Notes: a model not told the origin generated them from the letters alone. 64,000 nucleotides of DNA from Cololabis saira (GCF_033807715.1 NC_084592.1:1160501-1224500); one strand, 5' to 3'; shown: positions 10,780-21,369, numbered from the stretch's first letter. Numbers and translations: made by a program.

Positions 10780-10925
10780 CTAGAAACACTGCTATCCACC
10801 TTCATCTGGGATGATAATGGTCTGCACTTTAGCACAACTTATTTACAAAATTAAAGGTTTTGGTGGTATGGCACTGCCCAACTTTCAGTTGTATTGTTGG
10901 ACAGTTAATATTTGATCTATTGGCT
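10780..10925 (+). pseudogene. L1-like LINE remnant, piece 1 (after the RT domain)
   Basis: The plus strand encodes FKGFGGMALPNFQLYCW, matching the GGLALPNFQLYYWAAHI segment of the intact L1 ORF2 at 13610-17413. The frame is degenerate. It is the upstream part of an old plus-strand L1-like copy whose later parts appear at 12590-13207, 17556-17625 and 18231-18545. Confidence 0.6.
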
Positions 10926-10929
10926 CTAT

Positions 10930-12360
10930 GAACACCAGGTGCTCAGGGGCGGGGCTTCAGGGAGGACTGGGGGGGGCCCGCCGCCCCGCAAGACTTTTAT
11001 TTTTATGTTTTTGTGGCACCACTTGGTTCATATTACTTATAAAGCATTGTATAATATGTTGTGCTGAGATTTTCACACTCACAGTTAACATTAAAACAAA
11101 AATTGCAAGTGAATCTATTGATTCTATATGAATCTATTGGGTAAAATCGTTGGTCATCAACAGCCGTCTATCAACGTCATATTTCATCATCCATCACTTG
11201 TCAACAGAGCTCAGTAATCCTACAGCCTAAACATGTGATGTGGGCCCCCCTCCCGACCCTGGTGTTGAGTGCATGTGATTAATGCCATAAAAACAGGGAG
11301 GGGGAGGACAAGATATCGATTGGACACGACCCCCCCCCCTCCCGAACTAAGTATCCTTGTCAAATGTATTTATTAAGTGTTGAATGTGCAGTGTCTACAG
11401 TGCTGTTAAAACCGTGAGGCGGGGAGTGCCGGGCCACGCGGGACAATGCCCCCCACGACCCGGACCCCCCGCCCCTTCTCCTATGTGCGTATGAGTCGTG
11501 TAGGGGGGGAAGGAGGGGGAACAGAGGCCGAAGCCAGGAGGCAGGACCAGCAGAGCCGGCCCTGGAAGGATGCCCACGGAGGGGGAAACAGTCCAACATC
11601 CCCCTATTCATACTGACAACATTAGACATAGACACCTGGGAATGGTGCCACCCCGCCGCCACGCCCGCCCGTGCACCCCCCGGTCAGGGGAGGCCCGATC
11701 CCCGGACCAGGCCCCACCCCCCCCCCGGGGCCACCCCGGCGGACACCCCAATAGAGTCCCCACAGACGCAGGGGCACGCGGCCCCCGTCCAGCGATGGAG
11801 GACCAAGGCAGCAATGCCCCCCCAGCGCAGACAGCCACCCCCCACCCAGGCGGGGCCGGGCCCTTCGAGCGGGACCCCCACGGCCCAGCCCCCTCCAGGA
11901 AAACCGGAGACGCCTTAGCCACAGCCCCCCGCCCGAGCCCCCCCCAGCCACCCCCCCCCCCACTGCCATGAGGTAACCCCCCACACAGGCCCCCAAGGCC
12001 CCCACCGGCCAGGGACAGGGTCCCACCGCCCCACCCACCGCCCCCCAGGGGGCACCATAGGCCCACGCCCCAGCCCCCCCAAGCCGACCCCCAACCCAAA
12101 GGGCTACGGGATCACCACCCCCCTGCCCCCACTAGGTACTGAAGCCAATAATCGGGGACCAGAGAGAATGCAAGTCAGCTGAATGTTGTTCAGTGGAAGC
12201 AGACATTATCTCACTACTAATATGATCTGATAAAAGATTCCTAAAGTGGTTAATACATGAACTGGACTTTTGTTTCCAATTCACTAGAATGGTTTTCTTT
12301 GCGATACATAAGGTAGTAAGAACCTGGTGTGTCCAGTTAGATTCCATTTGAATATTCTAT
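10930..12360 (-). mobile_element. antisense L1-like 3' fragment with GC-rich 3' UTR
   Basis: On the minus strand, 12347-12132 encodes QVLTTLCIAKKTILVNWK and then a short C-terminal stretch ending in a stop. This resembles the extreme C terminus of fish L1 ORF2 proteins (the KKTIL-NWK segment). It is followed by a very GC-rich 3' UTR (about 12130-11360), rich in CCCC and GGGG runs, and by an AT-rich tail with AATAAA-like motifs down to about 10990. Apparent frames of up to 163 codons in the GC-rich part are low-complexity Gly/Trp or Pro/Arg translations. The fragment separates pieces 1 and 2 of the older L1-like copy, so it is the later insertion. Confidence 0.5.
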
Positions 12361-12439
12361 TATATTATATAATGTGTAGGCTATGTTAATGAGACGGGTA
12401 TTTCTGCAGCCTGGAGAGCCGAGAGGCTCCAGGCTGCAA

Positions 12440-12545
12440 ACGGCCCGGTCATATGCCCCGCCCCCCTGTCATATACCACGCCCCCCGATCATATGCCACG
12501 CCCCGGTCATATGCCCCGCCCCCAGTCATATGCCCCGCCCCCCGG
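12440..12545. repeat. CATATG-containing tandem repeat, about 20-23 bp
   Basis: Five near-identical units of the form CGGTCATATGCCCCGCCCCC follow each other with small indels and CATATACCACG variants. Confidence 0.7.
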
Positions 12546-12589
12546 GCCCGGTTCTGATGTGTTCCGCTACTTTCCGTGCCCCTGCCTCA

Positions 12590-13207
12590 TTGTCAACTCT
12601 AGTCAAAGCGTCTCTACTATCAGACACAGCCCTGCATACAAAAATATTTTGGTCAGAACAACAGAACATGGAAGCAGGTCTGCTGGTATTATGGATGGCA
12701 TTAAAATCCCCAATCCATGCAAATCATACGTTCCTTCCCTCTCTTCAGGACACTGCATTTCTGCAATGGCAAAACAGGGTATATGCATACCATGAGACTT
12801 TTTATGGATGGTTTCTTTGCTTCTTTTTGGCTACTACACACTAAATCTCCTATCCCACACACACACCTCTTTTGGTATTTAAAATTGTGAATTTATCCAT
12901 AAACAGCTGCCTCAATTTCCAAAGCTTTCCCTAAGTTCTGATACTGATATATCTAGACTTTATTGTGCGCTTTCAGACCTAAAAACATTGTCCTTACAAC
13001 TTAAGATAGAGATGGGAGAAGATGTGCCCTGCAGATGGGTGAAGTCATGCCTGATAACTCTTGGAATGTCACCTTAAAAAGGAGTCTACACTTCCTCTGT
13101 CTGTGCAAGGCATGGGCTACTACAGTGCTAAATATTACACTGGGCTCACTGGACCAAAGAGTTATGAGAGAGATTCCCAGACGTTGATCCAGTGTAAAAT
13201 GATTACT
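12590..13207 (+). pseudogene. L1-like LINE remnant, piece 2 (C-terminal region)
   Basis: Degenerate plus-strand frames carry FLPSLQDTAFLQWQNR (compare LTDSTFLIWHNKGL in the intact ORF2) and, near 13070-13130, VHTSSVCARHGLLQ.K, which matches the SSCARLTLIQFKVLFR region just before the C-terminal zinc knuckle. Frameshifts and stops abound. The piece ends exactly at the left target-site duplication of the younger L1 insertion. Confidence 0.6.
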
Positions 13208-13221
13208 GTATATGTTCATAC
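13208..13221. repeat. L1 target-site duplication, left copy
   Basis: GTATATGTTCATAC is identical to 17542-17555. The two flank the L1 element as expected for target-primed reverse transcription; two further T bases could be shared with the tail. Confidence 0.88.
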
Positions 13222-13307
13222 TTTTTTTTTTTTTTTTTTGATATTTTTATTAGGGGGTAAGGCACAGTTGAGCAGGAATAAACAAAAAAAAGATATACAG
13301 TCTACCT

Positions 13308-13346
<39 letters not shown>

Positions 13347-13481
13347 GAATTAAGAACAGAACAAAAAATCCACACAAAACAATGACAAATACACGAAAAT
13401 TATTATATTCTTATATACAAGTAATATTTAAGTATTTAAGCTAAACAGTATGAATTAAAAAAATAGATGAATAAAAAGGGG

Positions 13482-13523
<42 letters not shown>

Positions 13524-16500
13524 AAAAACAAAAGAAAAGTAAATAAAAAGATAAATAAAAAGGAGGAAGAAAGAAAGGAAAGAGAGAAGAGAGGGAGGGG
13601 GGGGATCCGTCAATCAGGAGGCAGGGACTGGAGAGAGTGGAAGAATGTGAGAAAGGGAAGCCACTTATTATAAAATTTGTTGCAACTACCCTTCAGTGAA
13701 TATTTAATCTTTTCCAGCTTCAGAAAAAACATGGTGTCGTTGAGCCACTGGGTACTAGAAGGAGCCTTAGTCGACTTCCAGTGGAGAAGAAGGTGGCGTC
13801 TTGCCAGTAAGGAAGTAAAAGCCAAAATGTCTTTTTGGTTTGAAGTAAACCGGCCATGGTCCTCTGGGAGCCCGAATATGGCAACATGGGGGGAGACTTT
13901 TATATTCACCGAGAGTATTTTTGACATGGTGTCAAAATAATTCGACCAAAAGCGAGAAAGTAGTGGGCAAGAGTAAAACATATGGGTTAAATTGCAGGAC
14001 GAGGCATGACATTTGTCGCATTCGTCAGTGACACTGGGATAGATCTGTGAGAGTCGAGCTTTAGAAAAGTGGACTCTAAACAGTACTTTAAACTGTATAA
14101 GTGTAAGACGGGCGCAGGATGAACTTGTGTAAATTTTTTTAAGAGCAGCGTCCCACCAGTCATCCTCCAAATTTAGATCCAGTTCATCTTCCCAGGCAGC
14201 CCTAACTTTAATAACTGGAGAGAGATCGAAAGACAGAAGGTCATCGTAAACCTTAGAGATCAGTGATTTTTGAAGTGGATCATGGTTTAAAAGCACCTCC
14301 CACTGTAGAGTCGGCGGAGAGGATGGAAAAACTGGAAACAAAGCTTTAGCGCAGTGTCTAATCTGAAAGTATCGAAAGAGATGAGAAGGCGGGAGATTAA
14401 ATTCACCTGAGAGATCTGCAAAGCTGCGAAAGATACCATCCTTGTAAAGATCTCCAAAACTTTTCAGGCCCTTATTATGCCATATGAGAAAGGTTGAATC
14501 TGTAAGCGGAGGTCGAAATAAATGATTGTTCAGTAATGGAGCTAAAGTAGATGCTAACTTAAATTTGAAGTGTTTCCTAAATTGATACCAAATTTTAAGT
14601 GTGGAGTGAACCACTTGATTATTTGTAAAGACAGAGAGGTTGGATGGAATAGATGAGGTAAGTAGAGCAGGTAAAGAGGATGAAATGCATGACTGTGCCT
14701 CCAATTTACACCATGGCATATTCACCGATTTGAACCAAAATGAAATTTTTTGAATATGTGCTGCCCAATAATACAGTTGGAAATTGGGAAGTGCCAGTCC
14801 GCCATTGAATTTACATCTCTGAAGTGTGGATTTGCGGATTCTAGGAGCCTTCCCACACCATAAGAAGTCAGAAATAGTTTGATCAATTATTTTAAAAAAG
14901 TGTTTTGGTAAGAAAAGTGGAAGACAATGGAACAGAAATAGAAATTTGGGCAAAATATTCATTTTAACTGCGTTAATTCTTCCAATTAATGAAAGAGGTA
15001 AGCTTTTCCATCTATGGAGGTCAGATTTAATTGTAGACATTAAAGGTGAGAGATTAGCAGAAAAAAGAGAGCTTAACGTTCTGGTTACGTTGATCCCAAG
15101 ATACCTAAAGCCGGAAGGACTAATCTTAAAAGGGATATCTGACTGTACGAGCTGTGTTGCTGAGTCATTAATGGGATAGCATTCACTTTTAGATACGTTC
15201 ACTTTATAGCCTGAGAAAGACCCGAATCTCTGGAAAGCAGATAAAATTGAAGGAATGGAGAGGACAGGATCCGAGACATATAACAGTAAGTCATCAGCGT
15301 AAAGTGACAGCTTATATTCTGTTCCCAATCGGGAGATCCCAGTAAAAGTGGGGGAGGACCTCAGAAAGATTGACAGGGGCTCTATAGCTAGTGCGAATAA
15401 TAGGGGAGAGAGGGGACACCCCTGTCTGGTGCCACGGGCTAGAATAAAAAAATTGGACTGAATGCCATTAGTGGAAACGCTTGCTTGTGGAGACGTGTAA
15501 AGGAGACGAATCAAAGAAATGAACCCATTCCCCAGCCCAAACTTCTTCAGTACAGTAAATAAATAGTCCCATTCAATCCTATCAAATGCCTTTTCAGCAT
15601 CGACTGAGATTACGACTTCAGGTGTTGTGGTGACAGTTTTAGAGTGAATAATATTTAAAAGTGTCCGCACATTAAAGAATAACTGTCGCCCCTTAACAAA
15701 TCCTGTCTGTTCATTTGAGACAATAGTTGGCACAATGTTCTCCAAGCGATAAGCCAAGGCTTTAGCAAGGATCTTAGCATCTACATTTATTAACGAAAGA
15801 GGTCTGTATGAGCCGCAGAGAGTTGGATCCTTATCTTTTTTTAAGAGGAGACTTATGGAGGCTTGCCTTAAAGTGGGAGGGAGAGTGCCATGTTCCAGTG
15901 ATTCCTTATAAACAGCATGCAATAAAGGGGACAATTTATCCTGAAATTTCTTAAAAAATTCCACTGGAAATCCATCAGGGCCAGGAGCTTTGTTATTTTG
16001 CATACTTCTCACAGCGAGATTAATTTCTTCTACCGTTAATGGCGAGTCAAGATTTTTAGCAGCATCGGAGCCTATAACAGGAAAGTTGAGGCTATCTAAG
16101 AATGAATTCAATTCAGTGGAGCCAGATGGAGATTCAGACGTATATAAAGAGGAATAAAATGAGTGAAAGACAGAATTAATGGCGGTGGGATCCTGATGCA
16201 ATGAGCCTGATGAATCTTTTATCTGAAGGATCATACGTGAGGCTGCCTGGCGACGTAGCTGATGAGCCATGAGCCGACTTGCCTTGTCTCCATGTTCATA
16301 ATATACGGAGCGTGATCGTAAAAGAAGTCGCTCTGCGTCATTAGTGGTAAGGAGATCAAATTCAGTCTGTAAATCGACACGTTGCTTAAGAAAACTGGGA
16401 GAGGGGCAAGTAGCAAGTTGTTGGTCCAATTTTGTGATCTTAATAGAGAGTTCTTGTAATTTGGCTTTCCGGGACTTATTCAAGTGAGCAGAGAAGGAGA

Positions 16501-17541
16501 TAATTTGTCCCCGCAAATATGCTTTTAATGATTCCCACAGCAGTGAAGATGAAATTGGTTCCATATCATTTTGATTTATAGAGATGTAATCATCAATTTT
16601 AGTTGTAATAAAATTGGTGAACTTATCATCTGAGAGAAGTAATGTATTGAACCTCCAAGATGTTGAGTAGCGTGGCTGTGAAGAGAACTGAATATCCAAA
16701 GAAAGAGGAGCGTGGTCGGAGATCACAATAGGATGATAATCAACAGACAGTACTTTGGGAATTAGTTTAGCATCAATAAAATAATAATCAATCCGAGAGA
16801 AAGATTGATGCATCTGAGAAAAGAAGGAATATTTTTTGGTACAAGGGTTATAAAATCTCCAAGGATCGGTGCAACCGTTCTTGGACACAAAATCTGAAAG
16901 AGACCTCGACATTGAAGAAGGAGTCAGATTTCGTGGGCTGGAGCGGTCTAGTTTGGGGTCAATTACGCAGTTCATATCCCCGCCAATTATAAGAAGACTG
17001 TCGTTCAATGAGGGGAGACATTCAAAAAGCTTGTTCATAAAGTGTGGGTTGTCAAAATTGGGGGCATATATATTAACTAATAATATGGGAATATGAAATA
17101 GCGTACCCGCCACAATTAAGTATCTGCCGTTTTTGTCTGAAATCACCTTAGATGCTGAAAACTGCATTGATTTACCAATTAATATAGCAACCCCCCTGGC
17201 CTTAGAGTTGAAATCAGAGTGAAACACCTCAGAAACCCAGGGACATTTAAGTCTGACCTGGTCTTTGGTGCGCATGTGGGTTTCCTGAAGGAACACTAAG
17301 TCAGCTTTAAGACGTCTCAGGTGAGCAAATATTCTCGATCTCTTAATTGGACTCCCCATGCCTTTAATATTCCAGCTCAACAACCTCACAGAAGTACCAG
17401 TATTAGTGGCCATATGTTAAATTCCTAAAGATAGAGATGTACCGAATGCGGATCCCCAAGGAAGGAAAGGAAAGAAAGGGATGGAGGGAGGAAAGAAAGA
17501 AAGAAAGAAAGAAAGAGGAAAGAAGAAGAAAAAAAAAAAAA
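13222..17541 (-). mobile_element. L1-like non-LTR retrotransposon with intact ORF2
   Basis: The element is 4.3 kb, minus strand, bounded by 14-bp target duplications. Its 3' end (left side) is a poly(A) run preceded by AATAAAAATATC, an ordinary polyadenylation signal. The 3' UTR of about 390 bp has a pyrimidine-rich tract, a second A-run at 13313-13345 and a long T-run (A on the plus strand, 13482-13520). ORF2 fills 13610-17413. Only 128 bp lie upstream of its ATG, mostly a CTTT-rich tract, and no ORF1 is present. The copy is therefore either 5'-truncated just before ORF2 or belongs to an ORF2-only lineage. Poly(A) and duplications suggest a recent insertion. Confidence 0.88.
13610..17413 (-). 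CDS. L1-like ORF2: APE endonuclease and reverse transcriptase
   Basis: The 1267-residue frame is open from a true ATG at 17411-17413 to TGA at 13610-13612. It nicks target DNA and reverse-transcribes its own RNA at the nick, in the nucleus. Endonuclease motifs lie in the first 235 residues: LLSWNIKGMG, FLQETH, IIGGDMNC, SRIDYYFI and ISDHAPL, covering the Asn, Glu, Asp/Asn and catalytic His positions of APE enzymes. The reverse transcriptase occupies roughly residues 470-770: KAPGPDGFPVEF, YRPLSLINVDAKI, SVDAEKAFDRIEW, GTRQGCPLSPLLF and the catalytic LYADDLLLY. A C-terminal knuckle CDKC-x8-H-x4-C follows near residue 1165, as in L1 and Tx1 proteins. No stop or frameshift is seen and all key residues I can check are present. 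Length fits the family. Host function is unlikely; activity cannot be judged from sequence alone. Confidence 0.93.
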   Translation of the reverse strand: MATNTGTSVRLLSWNIKGMGSPIKRSRIFAHLRRLKADLVFLQETHMRTKDQVRLKCPWVSEVFHSDFNSKARGVAILIGKSMQFSASKVISDKNGRYLIVAGTLFHIPILLVNIYAPNFDNPHFMNKLFECLPSLNDSLLIIGGDMNCVIDPKLDRSSPRNLTPSSMSRSLSDFVSKNGCTDPWRFYNPCTKKYSFFSQMHQSFSRIDYYFIDAKLIPKVLSVDYHPIVISDHAPLSLDIQFSSQPRYSTSWRFNTLLLSDDKFTNFITTKIDDYISINQNDMEPISSSLLWESLKAYLRGQIISFSAHLNKSRKAKLQELSIKITKLDQQLATCPSPSFLKQRVDLQTEFDLLTTNDAERLLLRSRSVYYEHGDKASRLMAHQLRRQAASRMILQIKDSSGSLHQDPTAINSVFHSFYSSLYTSESPSGSTELNSFLDSLNFPVIGSDAAKNLDSPLTVEEINLAVRSMQNNKAPGPDGFPVEFFKKFQDKLSPLLHAVYKESLEHGTLPPTLRQASISLLLKKDKDPTLCGSYRPLSLINVDAKILAKALAYRLENIVPTIVSNEQTGFVKGRQLFFNVRTLLNIIHSKTVTTTPEVVISVDAEKAFDRIEWDYLFTVLKKFGLGNGFISLIRLLYTSPQASVSTNGIQSNFFILARGTRQGCPLSPLLFALAIEPLSIFLRSSPTFTGISRLGTEYKLSLYADDLLLYVSDPVLSIPSILSAFQRFGSFSGYKVNVSKSECYPINDSATQLVQSDIPFKISPSGFRYLGINVTRTLSSLFSANLSPLMSTIKSDLHRWKSLPLSLIGRINAVKMNILPKFLFLFHCLPLFLPKHFFKIIDQTISDFLWCGKAPRIRKSTLQRCKFNGGLALPNFQLYYWAAHIQKISFWFKSVNMPWCKLEAQSCISSSLPALLTSSIPSNLSVFTNNQVVHSTLKIWYQFRKHFKFKLASTLAPLLNNHLFRPPLTDSTFLIWHNKGLKSFGDLYKDGIFRSFADLSGEFNLPPSHLFRYFQIRHCAKALFPVFPSSPPTLQWEVLLNHDPLQKSLISKVYDDLLSFDLSPVIKVRAAWEDELDLNLEDDWWDAALKKIYTSSSCARLTLIQFKVLFRVHFSKARLSQIYPSVTDECDKCHASSCNLTHMFYSCPLLSRFWSNYFDTMSKILSVNIKVSPHVAIFGLPEDHGRFTSNQKDILAFTSLLARRHLLLHWKSTKAPSSTQWLNDTMFFLKLEKIKYSLKGSCNKFYNKWLPFLTFFHSLQSLPPD

Positions 17542-17555
17542 GTATATGTTCATAC
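17542..17555. repeat. L1 target-site duplication, right copy
   Basis: GTATATGTTCATAC is identical to 13208-13221 and joins directly to the 5' end of the L1 element. Confidence 0.88.
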
Positions 17556-17625
17556 TTACATAGAATTTTGGTGTTGCTACAAGCTGACAACCTACTGGGT
17601 CTTGACGTTCAAAACACTCTCTGAG
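17556..17625 (+). pseudogene. L1-like LINE remnant, piece 3a
   Basis: This short stretch continues the old plus-strand L1-like copy beyond the young L1 insertion and ends at CTGAG, the target duplication of the next MITE. Coding identity is weak; placement rests on contiguity. Confidence 0.35.
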
Positions 17626-18225
17626 ACCCCGTCCACACGTAGCCGGGTATTTTTAAAAACGAATATTTCCCCCCTCCGTTTATAAAAAAATTTGCATCCA
17701 CACGTAACCGAAGATCTGCGTTTTCGAACACATTCATAAGCATTCTAACCTGTAGATAATCTGCGGCTCCCGGGGAAGCTCCGCGGGCTCCGCCGCTCCG
17801 GGGCTCCGGGGGGCTCGGCGGGGCTCGGCGGGGCTCCGCGGAGGTTCAGCCTCCGCGGCTCCGCGGAGCCCTCTGTGTCGGTGTAACGCAGTAAGCGGCC
17901 GGTCAAGAGCAGAGACCATTTATTTAATAAATGGCTTGGAGAACAGATGCTGGATCATCTGTATTTCTATAGTAAACAAAAGTCGCACGTCAGAGCAGAT
18001 TTGTTGTTGTTTTGGCGCATAATGTGACGTTCGAAAACGCAAATCTCCGGTTATATGTGTCCACACGCATCTACATAAACGGAGTTTTCAAAAATCTTCA
18101 CTTTGCCCGGAGTTTTTTTAAACCTTCGTTTATTTGCGTTTTCGTGTGGATGACAGGTCAAAACGGAGGAAAATATCTCCGGTTTAGCAGATATCCGCAG
18201 ATATCCGGCTACGTGTGGACGGGGT
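17626..18225. mobile_element. 600-bp MITE with ACCCCGTCCACACGTAGCCG termini
   Basis: The left end reads ACCCCGTCCACACGTAGCCG and the reverse complement of the right end is the same for 20 bases. CTGAG flanks both sides (17621-17625, 18226-18230). A second internal inverted theme, TCCACACG with TCCGTTTA, occurs at both shoulders, and a GC-rich centre (17760-17880) is itself partly palindromic around GCCTCCGCGG. There is no coding capacity. Such elements in fish are usually attributed to hAT-like transposases, but the 5-bp flank is shorter than the usual 8. Confidence 0.8.
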
Positions 18226-18230
18226 CTGAG

Positions 18231-18545
18231 GTGCTCAAGGTGTCCAAAGCTCTTTTTAGAGAGCCTTAAACAACTAATAATATAATTTTATGCACATTTC
18301 TGGCTATTGAACTTTGTTCATGAGTGAACTATACTCTTTCAAGTTTTTTTTTCTTTCTTTCATTTATTGGTAACACCATATGTATATTCTACAATGTACT
18401 TAGCACTATTAGATTCACTGACTTTTTTCTTTAATATCACCAACTAATTCATTTACTTTTTGGGATGGGTGGGAGGTGTGGAGATTTTGATTAGAATCTT
18501 TCCGTATATCTATGTTCTGTTTTGAAAAAAGTTCAATAAACAGTG
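18231..18545 (+). mobile_element. L1-like LINE remnant, piece 3b (3' UTR)
   Basis: After the MITE the sequence resumes with T-rich tracts, a GGGATGGGTGGGAGGTGTGG block and a final AAAGTTCAATAAACAGTG, a plausible 3' UTR with polyadenylation signal. A comparable G-rich block (GGGGGCATGGAGATGGGGGA) precedes the end of the L1-like copy at 60.2 kb. Confidence 0.4.
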
Positions 18546-20029
18546 TCAAAATTAATAAATAAATGTGTATTGTCTATTTTCATAGAGTGGAAAGTTGCCA
18601 TGTTTCTATTTTGAGGCGAGAACGCTAATGTTAAGAAAGTAAAGTTAAAGATCCCAACCTTACCAACCAGTTCTATTATTATTATTATTCACATTATTTA
18701 GATATTGTTGCACTTAAAATCAGATGTTCTTCTTGTTTTTAAATGTGATATAAAAAGAAACATGTTTTCAAACTGTGAAACAATGACCCATCATGCAAAG
18801 ACAGCTAAAGAGTTGGTGAAGGGGAAGTGCATTAAGCTATTGAGTATACTGAGAAAAACAGGGGCTTTCCAGTGATAATAATTATTTTCCTTGGTAATTT
18901 AGTCTGCTTAGTAAAATGAGCTAAATACGTGGTTGAATCAGTGTGCCACAGGTCACAGCTCATGTAGGCCATTATTGTTATTATTACAATTAAGGGGCAG
19001 ATATCTCAAGTTAGCATTTTTGTATATGTAAGTGTCTCTTTCCTGTTTGCTCGGAATCAGACTTAAGTAGCAGGGAGTTGTTCCCCTCCACTATCACCTT
19101 GTACATGCTCAGGATGGTTAGATGCAGAACATACATAGATGTAGTATGTTCAATTTCTCTCTTTTTTAAAAGAAATATATGAATTTCAAATTTGGACTGA
19201 GTTGGGATGAATTGGCGTACAATGAACTGAATTGAATAATATAACTGGACTGTATCTAATCAAGACCTCAACTCCAAAAAAAAGTGTAAAATCTAAATAA
19301 AAACTGACTGCAAATATATACATCTCATAAACCCATATTTTGTTTCCAATAGAACATATCAGATGTTGAAAATTAAGATATTTTGTCATTTCAGGACAAA
19401 TGTCATAATATACCTACCGGTATTTGAATTTGATCACATCTCACAGAAATTGGAAAAGGAGCCAAACAAAAGACTGGAAAAGTAACCGGCACAAATAAAA
19501 TAAAACTGGAGAAAAACATTTCACAACCAATTAGGTTAAATGGCAACAGGTCAGTAACATTACTGAGTATAAAAAGGAGCATTTCAGAGAGGTAAAGTCT
19601 CTCAGATGCGTTTCCATTTAGCTTTATTGCAAAATGATATTGAAACTCTGAATTTGCAATTAGGTAGTAGTGCAGGGGTTTGGTGTTTCCATTGAACCTT
19701 GCTGTTCAAATAAGCACAATTCTCCTAATCTGGTATTGTGAGATTTGTTTTCAAACTAACATAGAAGAAAATCCAAACTTTGAGAAGATGCACAAAAATA
19801 TCTTCTTTCTTTGACAAATTATTGCAATTGCTGCAACCCCTGTTGAGAAAATAGTCATATGATGAAGGCAGGAGATGATCATTCAAATGATTATTGAGAG
19901 GAAAAGCCCTTATGTAATGCATAATGATTAAGTAGTGTTATACACAGTGTTATATGCACAACTACATCTTATTAATGAGGCCAAAAACAGCTGGTAACTA
20001 GATTTTGATGACTTTAGATTGTCTGGCTA
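18546..20029. other. anonymous AT-rich sequence
   Basis: No gene is seen. A TTATTATTATTATT run lies near 18676, and a possible minus-strand LINE tail with GAACTGAATTGAATAATA lies near 19225. Confidence 0.4.
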
Positions 20030-20310
20030 CATCACTGCATACACTGTCCAATATCGGACCGTCGTGGTGAAGAAAGAGCTGAGTCGAAAGGCCAAGCTCT
20101 CGATTTACCAGTCAATCTACGCTCCTACCCTCACCTATGGTCATGAACTTTGAGTAATGCCCGAAAGGACAGGATATATACGGATACAAGCGGCCGAGAT
20201 GAGTTTCCTCTGCAGGGTGGCTGGAGCTCGGAGTCGAGCCGCTGCTCCTTCACGTTGAGAGGAGTCAGCTGAGGTGGCTTGGGCATCTGTACTGGATCCT
20301 CCTGGACGCT

Positions 20311-21296
20311 TCCCTAGGGAGGTGTTCCAGGCATGTCCCTCCTCCCTAGGGAGGTGTTCAGGGCATGTCCCTCCTCCCTAGGGAGGTGTTCAGGGCATGT
20401 CCCTCCTCCCTAGGGAGGAGTTCCAGGCATGTCCCTCCTCCCTAGGGAGGTGTTCCAGGCATGTCCCTCCTCCCTAGGAAGGAGTTCCAGGCATGTCCCT
20501 CCTCCCTAGGGAGGTGTTCCAGGCATGTCCCTCCTCCTTAGGGAGGTGTTCCAGGCATGTCCCTCCTCCCTAGGGAGGTGTTCCAGGCATGTCCCTCCTC
20601 CTTAGGGAGGTGTTCCAGGCATGTCCTTCCTCCCTAGGGAGGTGTTCCAGGCATGTCCCTCTTCCCTAAGGAGGTGTTCCAGGCATGTCCCTCCTCCCTA
20701 AGGAGGTGTTCCAGGCATGTCCCTCCTCCCTAGGGAGGTGTTCCAGGCATGTCCTTCCTCCCTAGGGAGGTGTTCCAGGCATGTCCCTCTTCCCTAAGGA
20801 GGTGTTCCAGGCATGTCCCTCCTCCCTAAGGAGGTGTTCCAGGCATGTCCCTCCTCCCTAGGGAGGTGTTCCAGGCATGTCCCTCCTCCCTAGGGAGGTG
20901 TTCCAGGCATGTCCCTCCTCCCTAAGGAGGTGTTCCAGGCATGTCCCTCCTCCCTAGGGAGGTGTTCCAGGCATGTCCCTCCTCCCTAGGGAGGTGTTCC
21001 AGGCATGTCCCTCCTCCCTAGGGAGGTGTTCCAGGCATGTCCCTCTTCCCTAGGGAGGTGTTCCAGGCATGTCCCTCTTCCCTAGGGAGGTGTTCCAGGC
21101 ATGTCCCTCTTCCCTAGGGAGGTGTTCCAGGCATGTCCCTCCTCCCTAGGGAGGTGTTCCAGGCATGTCCCTCCTCCCTAGGGAGGTGTTCCAGGCATAT
21201 CCTTCCTCCCTAGGGAGGTGTTCCAGGCATGTCCCTCTTTCCTAGGGAGGTGTTCCACGCATGTCCCTCCTCCCTAGGGAGGGGATCCAGGCCTGT
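20311..21296. repeat. 32-bp minisatellite, about 31 units
   Basis: The GTTCCAGGCATG anchor recurs every 32 bases from 20324 to 21284 with no insertion or deletion at any point I checked (20356, 20388, 20420, 20452, 20644, 20964, 21252). Each unit holds the perfect 14-bp palindrome CCTCCCTAGGGAGG, with occasional variants (CTAAGG, CTTAGG, CTTCC). The unit derives from Rex3 coding sequence for the residues LPREVFQACP. Confidence 0.95.
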
Positions 21297-21369
21297 CCCA
21301 CCGGGAGGAGACCCCGGGGAAGACCCAGGACACGCTGGGCTGGCCTGGGAATGTCTCAGACACCCCTCG

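Noticed and set aside
11608..12099. Frames of 133-163 codons in GC-rich DNA
   Set aside because: Low-complexity Gly/Trp/Pro content in the 3' UTR of an L1-like fragment; frames on both strands overlap.
13467..13673. Lys-rich frame beside the L1 element
   Set aside because: Translation of the poly(A) run and purine tract of the L1 3' UTR.
20311..21296. Regular 32-bp array resembling a CRISPR
   Set aside because: Units are contiguous with no unique spacers, carry Rex3 coding sequence, and the genome is a vertebrate.
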